DNA of 25,119 bases, from NCBI GenBank assembly GCA_029287875.1, contig JARFQH010000089.1:1-25119 (forward strand), in the 5' to 3' direction. The notes under the pieces are model-generated. The model was not told where the DNA came from. It saw only the letters and a list, made by a program, of their open reading frames with translations, and ran no database searches. Of the stretch, positions 1 through 6,910 are shown piece after piece (position 1 is the stretch's first letter; the number at the start of each line of letters is the position of its first letter). A program made the translations under genes and the position numbers. This stretch comes from Desulfobacteraceae bacterium. Its GTDB lineage: Bacteria > Desulfobacterota > Desulfobacteria > Desulfobacterales > SG8-13.

Positions 1-900
1 GACCAGTTCCGGCCGGCCCTCATAATAGTGCCGCTTGTCGCGAATCGGTTCGAGGGCCTTGATCAGGTTGCCACCCATGATTTTCTTACAGTCGACGCAC
101 CCGATGCCGGCCGAACGGCACTGGCTCTCGATGTCGGCCACTGTGGCCGGATCGGTATACATCTTGTGAAAGCTGAAAACGTTGCACACATCGGGGTCGC
201 CGGGGTCGCTGCGCCTCGCCCGCTGCGGGTCCGTGATCATCTGGGCCACTTTGGCAGCGATTTCATCAGGTCCATCAGACAGATAGATGGCGTTGTTGTA
301 GCTCTTGCTCATTTTACGCCGGTCGGTACCGAGGATCTTGGGGGTCTCGGTCAGCAGCGCTTCAGGTTCGGGGAAAACGTCACCATAGAGAAAATTGAAC
401 CGACGCGCGATTTCACGCGTGATCTCGACATGCGGGACCTGGTCGACCCCGACCGGAACACCGGCCGGTTTGTACATAATGATGTCGGCGGCTTGCAACA
501 CCGGATAGCCCAGAAAGCCGAAAGTCGACAAGTCCTTGTTGCTCAGCTGAAGGATCTGGTCCTTGTAGGTCGGGTTCCGTTCGAGCCAGGGAACCGGTGT
601 TATCATGGAGAGCAGCAGGTAGAGCTCGGCATGTTCTTTTACCCGCGACTGGACGAACAGCGTGCTTTTTTCGGGCGAAAGGCCGACGCTCAGCCAGTCG
701 ATCATCATTTCGCGGATAAATCCTTTGATATGTTTCGGTTTCTCGTAGTCGCTGGTGAGGGCATGCCAGTCGGCAATAAAGAAAAAACAATCGTATGTTG
801 CCTGCATCTCGACCCAGTTGGCCAGAGCGCCCAACAGATTGCCGAGATGAAGGGGTCCGGTTGGTCGCATGCCGCTGAGGACCCTCTTTTTTTTCGTCAT
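1..900 (-). CDS. trpS: Tryptophanyl-tRNA synthetase, 3' end cut by window edge, Fe-S type
   Basis: Class I aminoacyl-tRNA synthetase that charges tRNA-Trp in the cytoplasm. Reading from ATG at 900 gives 300 residues open to the left edge; the family is about 330 long, so only the C-terminus is missing. Seen: a HIGH-like motif HLGN at residues 18-21 in the context RPTGPLHLGN, and KMSKS at residues 196-200. Cysteines at 239, 261, 268 and 271 give C-x21-C-x6-C-x2-C. This is close to the [4Fe-4S] pattern known from Thermotoga maritima TrpRS (C-x22-C-x6-C-x2-C), so a cluster near the anticodon-binding region is inferred. The start codon overlaps the stop of the upstream gene (ATGA), implying translational coupling. 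The reading frame has no stop in the window. Function is very secure; the cluster is a prediction. Confidence 0.95.
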   Translation of the reverse strand, partial: MTKKKRVLSGMRPTGPLHLGNLLGALANWVEMQATYDCFFFIADWHALTSDYEKPKHIKGFIREMMIDWLSVGLSPEKSTLFVQSRVKEHAELYLLLSMITPVPWLERNPTYKDQILQLSNKDLSTFGFLGYPVLQAADIIMYKPAGVPVGVDQVPHVEITREIARRFNFLYGDVFPEPEALLTETPKILGTDRRKMSKSYNNAIYLSDGPDEIAAKVAQMITDPQRARRSDPGDPDVCNVFSFHKMYTDPATVADIESQCRSAGIGCVDCKKIMGGNLIKALEPIRDKRHYYEGRPELV

Positions 901-3563
901 ATCCGATCTCCTGTCCGCAAGTATCGTCGTACAAATTGAATCTCGTCGTTTTTGGTTATCAGCCTCCCGTTAAGCTTGGCATTTAAAACGGCCCGCAAAA
1001 TTTCGCGGAAGATCGGGCCCGGCTTCAGTCCCATTTTTTTAAGGTCTTCGCCCTTCAAGGCTACCGTAACGTAGCGCAGTCCGGTAATGAACTGCGATAT
1101 AGCGCGCTTGACATCCTCCCGATCGGTCGAGGCCATCATATAAAGGACCAGTTCGGTCTTGAACGCAGAAAGTTTATTGTAGAGGGTGCTGCTTTTTACC
1201 GGTTGATTGCGTTCGAGCCAAGCCAGACATCTCTCGGCCGCAAACCGTTCGGAGAGAAACAGTTTACGGTAGCGGGGTGCCAGTTCAAACCGACGACACA
1301 TTTCTGCGGTTACGGTGGCGTCACAATTGCGGATGATCGCCAGAAAATAAACGGACCACTTCATATAAGATTCTTCGATAAAAAGCAAATCATACCAGGC
1401 GAGGACTTTCTTCACGGCATTGAAAAGTGCGGTCATTTCCGTTGTCAGCGCGATCGATGGGTGGATGACCTGCAAGAGGTCATATTCATGCAGCCGGACG
1501 ATCGCCGGTGTCGGGTTTTCCTCCTCGAGAAGCTGGCGCAGTTCGGCAAAAACCCGTTTTCCGCTCAGCCGTCTAAAAAAATCCATTTTAACGGCGTTGG
1601 TGATCAAGCCGGAGGTCAATTTGCCGATAGTAAATCCAAAGCGCTGTTCGAAACGGATGGCACGAAAAACACGCGTCGGGTCCTCGACAAAGCTCAGGTT
1701 GTGGAGCACTCGGATCGTTTTTTCTTTGATGTCCTTTTGTGCGGCAAAGAAGTCGATCAGAATTCCGAATTTATTCGAATTAAGCTGAATGGCCAAGGTG
1801 TTGACGGTAAAATCCCGTCGGAACAGGTCGAGTTTGATGGAGCTCATTTCGACAATCGGCAAGGCCGCCGGGAAGCTATAGTACTCCATGCGGGCCGAAG
1901 CCACATCGATTTTGAATCCATCGGGAAAAATGACAACCGCAGTGCCGAACTTGGCGTACGTGTGAATTCGAGCCCCCGCCAATTGGGCGAATTTACGGGC
2001 AAAGGTGATGCCGTCGCCTTCGATGACGATGTCGATATCTTCGTTGGCGCGGTACAGGAAGAGATCGCGGACAAAACCGCCGACGACATAAGCCGGCTCA
2101 CCGATCTCGTCTGCAACGCGACCGATTTCATGCAGCATTTCCAATATTCGTGCCGGAAGACGCTCCTGCATAAACTTCAGTACATTGCGGGTACGGGCAT
2201 GAACCGAGCGGGACGGACGGTCTGGCGTTTCACCGTTTTCCTGAACGTGTTTTCGAACCAGTATATTGAGCAGGTCGGTCCGCGTGATGACGCCCAGGAT
2301 TTGTCCATTTTCGACGACCGGCAGAACCCGCTGTTTGTTTTCGATTATTTTTTCCTGAATCTCCATCAGGGTTGCCTGCGGTCCGACAGTCGCCAGTTCC
2401 GAGGTCATGTATTCGCCTACCGCCACGTGATCCAATTTGTGGAAAAGGGCTTTTTCAATCACCTGACGGGTGATGAAACCGACCGGTGGTCCGCCGTTCG
2501 CGTGTTCGGGGGGTGTGTTGGTAACCAGAAGGGCATTGATGTTGTAGCGTGTCAGAAGGTTGCCGGCTTCGCGGCAGGACACTCCGGCTGCAACCGTGAT
2601 CGCCGGCGCGGACATCAAGTCCCGGGCCAGACGACGGGACTGGATGTTTTTGTACAATAGATCGACCAGGATGTGTTCGACCTGCGGCAGAGTCTTGTCT
2701 TTGACTGTGGCTGCGGCCGCATAGGAGTGACCGCCGCCGCCGAATTCTTCGAGAATGGCGGCGGTGTCGACCTCTACAACGCGGCTGCGGGCCGTTATAT
2801 AGATTTTGTTCTCCATGAGCGCTATGGCAAAAATGGCCTCCAGGTTTTCCATTTTGACCATCTTGTGAACGAGGAAGGCGAAATCGGGCACGAATTTGTC
2901 GGTTATTACCACCGTGACGACCACCTCGATGCCGGAGATGGTATACCGGGTTGCGGCCTGGATCATTTCGTTGAGCAGGCTGACTTGCTCCGGACTGATT
3001 TCCCGCGACATCAGGTTCGAGACGACATTCAGGTTTGCTCCTTTGGACAATAAAAAAGCAGCGGCGGTAAAATCCTCTTGAGTGGTCGATGGGAAGGTGA
3101 ATGAACCGGTGTCCTCGTACAGGCCGAGGCACATGATCGTGGCCTCGTCGGGACTGATCTCGATTTTTTTTTCCGCGATGATACCGGCCAGGATGGTCAC
3201 GGTGGCGCCGGTCAGCCGCAGGACTTCATAGTTGCCCTTTATGTCGTTGGATTGGTTCGGGTGATGGTCATAGATGTGAATGTCGACACCCTTGCGCTGC
3301 AGCAGATCGGAAAGCTTTCCGATGCGGTGCGGTTGGCGCGTGTCGACCAGGACCAGACGGCCGATCCGGTCGAGATCGACATCCTTGATGTCGAGCATGT
3401 TAAACAGATAAGCCATTGATTTTACAAAGAAATTGCGCAAGTTTTTTTCCTGCGAGCCCGGGAAGACGACCTTGGCGTCGGGATAGAGTTTCTGGGCTGC
3501 CAGCATCGATGCCACGGCATCGAAATCGGCATTGATGTGGGTCGTGATAACGGTCAGATCCAT
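897..3563 (-). CDS. DHH phosphoesterase - CBS pair - tRNA nucleotidyltransferase/poly(A) polymerase fusion
   Basis: An 888-residue three-part protein. Residues 1-300 form a DHH/DHHA1 phosphoesterase unit, with H9, D13 and D15 (HINADFDAVAS), D74, D99-H100-H101 and a GGGGH at 275-279. Residues about 313-440 hold two CBS domains that probably sense an adenine nucleotide. Residues about 488-888 are a class II nucleotidyltransferase, with GGFVRD at 495-500, catalytic D509/D511, RRD at 582-584 and EDPTRVFRAIRF at 627-638. Proteins of this build in Geobacter-type bacteria are A-adding or CC-adding tRNA nucleotidyltransferases or poly(A) polymerases, and sequence alone does not say which. The start ATG directly precedes the DHH motif. 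Its upstream sequence has only a weak purine stretch (GAAAG). It overlaps trpS by 4 bases, linking tRNA maturation to charging. All visible catalytic motifs are intact. Confidence 0.93.
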   Translation of the reverse strand: MDLTVITTHINADFDAVASMLAAQKLYPDAKVVFPGSQEKNLRNFFVKSMAYLFNMLDIKDVDLDRIGRLVLVDTRQPHRIGKLSDLLQRKGVDIHIYDHHPNQSNDIKGNYEVLRLTGATVTILAGIIAEKKIEISPDEATIMCLGLYEDTGSFTFPSTTQEDFTAAAFLLSKGANLNVVSNLMSREISPEQVSLLNEMIQAATRYTISGIEVVVTVVITDKFVPDFAFLVHKMVKMENLEAIFAIALMENKIYITARSRVVEVDTAAILEEFGGGGHSYAAAATVKDKTLPQVEHILVDLLYKNIQSRRLARDLMSAPAITVAAGVSCREAGNLLTRYNINALLVTNTPPEHANGGPPVGFITRQVIEKALFHKLDHVAVGEYMTSELATVGPQATLMEIQEKIIENKQRVLPVVENGQILGVITRTDLLNILVRKHVQENGETPDRPSRSVHARTRNVLKFMQERLPARILEMLHEIGRVADEIGEPAYVVGGFVRDLFLYRANEDIDIVIEGDGITFARKFAQLAGARIHTYAKFGTAVVIFPDGFKIDVASARMEYYSFPAALPIVEMSSIKLDLFRRDFTVNTLAIQLNSNKFGILIDFFAAQKDIKEKTIRVLHNLSFVEDPTRVFRAIRFEQRFGFTIGKLTSGLITNAVKMDFFRRLSGKRVFAELRQLLEEENPTPAIVRLHEYDLLQVIHPSIALTTEMTALFNAVKKVLAWYDLLFIEESYMKWSVYFLAIIRNCDATVTAEMCRRFELAPRYRKLFLSERFAAERCLAWLERNQPVKSSTLYNKLSAFKTELVLYMMASTDREDVKRAISQFITGLRYVTVALKGEDLKKMGLKPGPIFREILRAVLNAKLNGRLITKNDEIQFVRRYLRTGDRI

Positions 3564-3644
3564 GCGATGTCTTTCGGGAGGGTTTATATGCGGCTCAAGG
3601 ATTTAGAATTACACATACCCCTGCCTTTATCAAGCATGAGGAAA

Positions 3645-3691
3645 GGTTGAGCCGGTTTAGCCCGTTGAGCCGGTTAGGCCGGTTGCACCGG
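3645..3691 (-). repeat. Left array of a degenerate 9-bp tandem unit
   Basis: Read on the minus strand this segment is about five copies of a 9-bp unit of the form GCTCAACGG, with variants GCTAAACCG and GCCTAACCG. It is inverted relative to the right array at 3855-3953. Positions 3645-3685 are complementary to 3903-3943 at 36 of 41 positions without gaps. The register 3867-3907 gives the same score, so several pairings are possible. Confidence 0.8.
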
Positions 3692-3854
3692 ACGGTGCAG
3701 GGAAATGGATGAAAGCCGGTCAATTGGCGGCCGGTGCGGGAGTGTGCACGGCAAAGGGGCTAAAGGCGTTGAGAGCTCAAAATTCCTAGCTGAAAGCTCA
3801 AAACCAAATAAAACGCAAAAGCAATACAAGCCTTCTCCACAACTGGTTAAGCCA

Positions 3855-3953
3855 GTCCAACGGGCACAACCGGCTAAACCGGCTCAACGGGCACAACGGG
3901 CTCAACCGGCCTAACGGGCTCAACGGACTAAACGGACTCAACGGACTAAAACA
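3855..3953 (+). repeat. Right array of the 9-bp tandem unit (about 10-11 copies)
   Basis: Successive 9-mers from 3855 are GTCCAACGG, GCACAACCG, GCTAAACCG, GCTCAACGG, GCACAACGG, GCTCAACCG, GCCTAACGG, GCTCAACGG, ACTAAACGG, ACTCAACGG and a decayed ACTAAAACA. The core xxxAACxG is constant; drift toward A at unit position 1 in the last units suggests local duplication. The period is a multiple of three, which keeps one frame open and produces the spurious Arg-Ala-Gln-rich open frame. The array ends a few bases before the putative pilC promoter. Confidence 0.85.
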
Positions 3954-3956
3954 GTA

Positions 3957-3985
3957 TTGTAGTCTGATAGACATTATGTTACAAT
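3957..3985 (+). promoter_or_regulatory. Putative sigma-70-type promoter of pilC
   Basis: TTGTAG at 3957-3962, a 17-base spacer, then TACAAT at 3980-3985. The -10 box is one base from consensus; the -35 box shares only TTG. It lies in the AT-rich strip between the 9-bp array and the pilC start at 4045. Moderate to low certainty. Confidence 0.4.
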
Positions 3986-4044
3986 GTATCTCATTAGTTG
4001 CGTAAAAAAAGAGTCGTTTTGCTAATAAAAGGGGGAATCGACAT

Positions 4045-5256
4045 ATGCCGGTCTATCTTTGGCAGGGCAAAAACGTTCGCGGCGAAAAAAAGAAAGGCGA
4101 AATGGAGTCGTCTTCGGAGGAGATCGTCCGGAGCAGTCTCAGGCGGATGAAGATCGAGCCGACCAAGATTAAGCAAAAGCCGAAGGACCTTTTTGGAAAC
4201 GTCGCTTTTCTACAACCGAAGGTCAAACAACACGATATCATCCTGTTTGCCCGTCAGTTCTCTACCATGATCGATGCCGGCCTACCCATTATCCAATGTC
4301 TGGATATCCTTTACGCGCAGCAGGAGAATGCCACCTTCAAGAAAATGCTCAAAAGCATCAAAGAGTCAGTTGAGGGCGGCGCCACGCTGGCCGAGTCGCT
4401 GAAAAAATACCCCAATCAGTTCGACGATCTTTTCGTGAACATGGTGGCGGCCGGCGAGGCCGGCGGTATCCTGGACACGATTTTGCGCAGGCTGTCCGTC
4501 TACATGGAAAAGGCCGCCAAGCTGAAGGCCCAAGTCAAGGGCGCAATGACTTACCCGGTAGTGACCTTGATCATTGCCGCCATCGTGCTGGCGGTTATCC
4601 TGGTGTTCGTCATTCCGGTTTTCCAGGAAATGTTCGCCGATTTCGGCAGTGAACTGCCGGCGTTTACCCAACTCGTCATCGACGTCAGTAACTTTGCCAA
4701 GAAAAACATCATATGGATCGTCATCGGCCTGATCCTTTTTGTCTTCGCGTTCAAAAAGGTATACGGGACCGAAAAAGGACGCGAAATGGTCGATGAAATG
4801 GTCCTGAAACTGCCGGTGTTCGGTGCCCTGATCCGTAAAGTGGCCGTCGCGAAGTTCACCCGTACCATGAGTACCATGCTCTCAAGCGGGGTCGCGATAC
4901 TGGAGGCCCTCGATATCGTGGCCAAGACCGCCGGCAACAAAACCATCGAAAAAGCGGTCTACAGTGTACGGTCCGACATCGCGGAAGGCCGCACTATGGC
5001 CGATCCCCTTCAGGAAAGCGGTGTTTTTCCATCGATGGTCTGCCAGATGATCGCGGTCGGCGAATCAACGGGCGCCCTCGACTCCATGTTGGAAAAGATC
5101 GCCGTTTTTTACGACGACGAAGTCGATCAGGCAGTGGAGAACTTGACAGCACTGATCGAACCGTTCATGTTGGTTTTTCTCGGCGTGACGATCGGCGGTC
5201 TGGTCATCGCCATGTACCTGCCGATTTTTAAAATGGCCGGAACCATCGGTGGCTAA
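4045..5256 (+). CDS. pilC: Type IV pilus inner-membrane platform protein PilC (GspF family)
   Basis: Polytopic inner-membrane protein that couples the PilB/PilT motor ATPases to pilin assembly and retraction. At 403 residues it has the normal family length. Two GspF repeats are visible, at about 65-190 and 268-392, each opening with a FARQFSTMIDAG- or FTRTMSTMLSSG-type segment and carrying a GE(A/S)xG motif (GEAGG at 137-141, GESTG at 339-343). Hydrophobic segments lie at about 170-193, 221-238 and 370-395. The N-terminus (MPVYLWQGKN) is the typical PilC start. The ATG has a strong AAGGGGGAA ribosome binding site. pilS follows after 156 bp; pilB, pilT, pilM-Q and pilin genes are not in the window. 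A general secretion GspF is the alternative, but the pilS neighbour favours PilC. Confidence 0.93.
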   Translation: MPVYLWQGKNVRGEKKKGEMESSSEEIVRSSLRRMKIEPTKIKQKPKDLFGNVAFLQPKVKQHDIILFARQFSTMIDAGLPIIQCLDILYAQQENATFKKMLKSIKESVEGGATLAESLKKYPNQFDDLFVNMVAAGEAGGILDTILRRLSVYMEKAAKLKAQVKGAMTYPVVTLIIAAIVLAVILVFVIPVFQEMFADFGSELPAFTQLVIDVSNFAKKNIIWIVIGLILFVFAFKKVYGTEKGREMVDEMVLKLPVFGALIRKVAVAKFTRTMSTMLSSGVAILEALDIVAKTAGNKTIEKAVYSVRSDIAEGRTMADPLQESGVFPSMVCQMIAVGESTGALDSMLEKIAVFYDDEVDQAVENLTALIEPFMLVFLGVTIGGLVIAMYLPIFKMAGTIGG

Positions 5257-5284
5257 CGCGGCCGGCTGATGCCTGCCCGCCGGT

Positions 5285-5309
5285 AAACAAAGTTGCGAAC
5301 TTGTTTTTT
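5285..5309 (+). terminator. Possible weak terminator hairpin after pilC
   Basis: AAAC-(a)-AAGTT / loop GCG / AACTTGTTT forms a 9-bp stem with one bulged base, running into a run of T at 5304-5309. It could reduce read-through into pilS. The same bases form the first part of a dispersed repeat (see 5290-5320), so the structure may be incidental to that repeat. The stem is AT-rich and weak. Confidence 0.35.
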
Positions 5310-5320
5310 CAGTAACCCTT
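5290..5320 (+). repeat. Dispersed intergenic repeat, copy 1 (before pilS)
   Basis: A 31-bp segment with core GCGAACTT, a T-rich stretch, then AACCCT. Over 30 aligned bases about 23 match the copy at 10601-10630, and about 18 match a degraded copy at 21885-21914. It is followed by a strong GC hairpin at 5323-5344. Confidence 0.6.
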
Positions 5321-5322
5321 GC

Positions 5323-5344
5323 GGCGGCGGAAAAGCCCGCCGCC
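5323..5344. other. GC-rich hairpin in the pilC-pilS gap
   Basis: GGCGGCGG at 5323-5330 and CCGCCGCC at 5337-5344 form a perfect 8-bp stem with loop AAAAGC. No T-run follows on either strand, so it is not a standard intrinsic terminator. It may stabilise or separate the pilC and pilS parts of a transcript. Confidence 0.6.
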
Positions 5345-5412
5345 TCGCTCCCCCGCAGCCACGGTTAGAAAATTCTCGGTCGTGACTGAGACCACCTGTT
5401 AAAGCACCAGCC

Positions 5413-6732
5413 ATGCAAAACTTACCCGTCCACACCGCTTCAAAGCGTGACGAGGATATGCGCTTCAAGTTGAAGTGGTTGATGTTGGCGCGGGTTCTGT
5501 TCACGACCCTTCTACTCGGCTCCACGATCGTTCTGCAACTCGGTGTTGCCGCGTCCCCGCTGGCCCCCGGTCTGCTGGTGCTCTATGGCCTGATCGCCAG
5601 TATATTCTTCATGTCTTTTCTCTACACCCTCCTCCTCGGCCGGGTCGCAAACACGGTTGCCTTTGCCTACGTCCAGATCGGCCTGGACACGGTGATCGTG
5701 TCTTTGGTCATCTATGTGACGGGCAATTACTCGAGCATTTTTTCATTCCTCTACCTGGTGGTCATCATCTATTCGAGCATGCTGCTCTATCGCAAGGGCA
5801 GCATGCTCATTTCGCTGCTGTGCAGCGCTCAGTACACCCTTTTGGTCATATCGGAATACAGGGGTGTTTTAAAGCCTTTCGAACTCGAAGATGGGCTGGC
5901 GGCCGGAAACGGTGACTTAAACCAGGTCTTCTATAAAATCCTGATAACGATCTTCGGTTGTTTTGCGGTGGCTTTTTTAAGCAGTCTGTTGGCCGAACAG
6001 GCCCGCAAATCGCGCAAGGAACTCTGGGCAATGGAAGACCAGGTTCGGCGGGTCGAAAAAATGGCGGCTGTCGGTGAAATGGCGGCCGGACTGGCACATG
6101 AAATCAAGAACCCGCTGGCATCGATGACCGGTTCAATTCAAATCCTGCGCGACGGGGTGCACCTCGATCCCGATCATGCCCGCCTCATGCATATCGTTCT
6201 GCGCGAAGCCGACCGTCTCAGCTCGCTCGTAAACAATTTTCTGCTGTTTGCGCGTCCGCCCGCCGGCAAGATTGAACGGATCGCACTGGACAAAGCCGTC
6301 GCCGAAACCGTGGAGCTGTTCGAAAGAGATGCCAGCTGCCGCGGTCGGATTTCAATTCAGAAGGATTTTAAGGCCGGCTTGTTTGTTGATATGGACCAGG
6401 TTCACCTGCGCCAGGTATTATGGAACCTCTTGCTCAATGCATCCGAGGCCATCAACGGCCGCGGAACAATCGCCATCCGCCTCTATCCCACCAAGCCAAA
6501 CCGGGCGTGCATCGAGGTCACCGATGACGGCTGTGGCATGTCGAACGACACCATCAAATCGATTTTCGATCCGTTTTTTACAACCAAACCAAACGGTACG
6601 GGATTGGGGCTCTCCATCGTCCACAGCATCATCGAATCGTATGACAGTCGTCTAGAAGTCGGCAGTCGCCAGGGCGCTGGAACGACCTTTTCTTTCTGCT
6701 TAAAACGGATCGACCCGCCGACCGGGGCTTGA
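5413..6732 (+). CDS. pilS: PilS-like membrane sensor histidine kinase
   Basis: Sensor kinase of 439 residues. Residues about 20-200 contain about six hydrophobic segments, as in the PilS sensor module. A short charged coiled-coil linker (about 195-220) leads straight into the HisKA domain, with phospho-acceptor H229 in GLAHEIKNPLAS. The ATPase domain follows, with N-box NLLLNASEAI, DDGCGM, DPFFTTK and GTGLGLSIV. No PAS domain is seen between membrane and kinase parts. In well-studied bacteria PilS controls pilin transcription with the sigma-54 activator PilR. Here it follows pilC, which supports the name, but no pilR is adjacent. The first ATG (5413) keeps the usual short hydrophilic N-terminus; ATG 5458 is an alternative. 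Neither has a convincing ribosome binding site. Confidence 0.85.
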   Translation: MQNLPVHTASKRDEDMRFKLKWLMLARVLFTTLLLGSTIVLQLGVAASPLAPGLLVLYGLIASIFFMSFLYTLLLGRVANTVAFAYVQIGLDTVIVSLVIYVTGNYSSIFSFLYLVVIIYSSMLLYRKGSMLISLLCSAQYTLLVISEYRGVLKPFELEDGLAAGNGDLNQVFYKILITIFGCFAVAFLSSLLAEQARKSRKELWAMEDQVRRVEKMAAVGEMAAGLAHEIKNPLASMTGSIQILRDGVHLDPDHARLMHIVLREADRLSSLVNNFLLFARPPAGKIERIALDKAVAETVELFERDASCRGRISIQKDFKAGLFVDMDQVHLRQVLWNLLLNASEAINGRGTIAIRLYPTKPNRACIEVTDDGCGMSNDTIKSIFDPFFTTKPNGTGLGLSIVHSIIESYDSRLEVGSRQGAGTTFSFCLKRIDPPTGA

Positions 6733-6757
6733 CACTCTGCCCGTTTTACGATACCAA
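6729..6757 (+). promoter_or_regulatory. Possible promoter of lysS, overlapping the pilS stop
   Basis: A perfect TTGACA at 6729-6734 overlaps the pilS stop codon. It is followed after 17 bases by TACCAA (6752-6757), a poor -10 box with three matches. A better -10-like TATACT lies at 6766-6771 but has no well-spaced -35. One of these probably starts the lysS transcript; evidence is weak. Confidence 0.25.
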
Positions 6758-6910
6758 TTCCCACTTATACTTTTAAAATCTGATAAGCTGCGGGCCGGTG
6801 CACTCGGGCGAAAACATCCCGCCTCCAAAGTCTCGGCAGCGACTGTGGACCGCGGCCGAGTTGACGATCGAATCACCCGGACCCGCAGAATGCGGTGTTG
6901 CAGACAAGGC

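Larger units (their letters stand above)
3564..4044. other. 481-bp intergenic region between divergent genes, repeat-rich
   Basis: No convincing gene. The stretch lies between the start of the DHH/CBS/nucleotidyltransferase gene (minus) and pilC (plus), so promoters for both operons should be here. It contains a left array of about five 9-bp units and a right array of about ten in the opposite orientation. A small hairpin at 3684-3699 (TGCACCG/CGGTGCA, 2-base loop) sits just inside the left array. The pilC side has an AT-rich segment with a likely promoter and a strong ribosome binding site (AAGGGGGAA, about 4029-4037). A 69-codon open frame at 3705-3914 is explained by the repeat and is not called as a gene. 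Confidence 0.85.

Noticed and set aside
28..939. Plus-strand open frame of 303 codons opposite trpS
   Set aside because: It is the antisense shadow of a clear TrpRS with intact class I motifs; its product has no recognisable domain.
1203..2660. Plus-strand open frame of 485 codons opposite the DHH/CBS/nucleotidyltransferase gene
   Set aside because: It lies wholly antisense to intact catalytic motifs and is explained by GC-rich codon bias.
3705..3914. 69-codon open frame ending in Arg-Ala-Gln and Lys-Pro-Ala-type repeats
   Set aside because: The repetitive part is the 9-bp tandem array read in frame; no ribosome binding site and no recognisable fold.
3645..3953. CRISPR array
   Set aside because: Units are 9 bp, contiguous and degenerate, with no unique spacers and no cas genes nearby.
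6845..6910. N-terminal extension of lysS from GTG 6845
   Set aside because: The extra 22 residues are Arg-rich and not LysRS-like; ATG 6911 gives a normal N-terminus.
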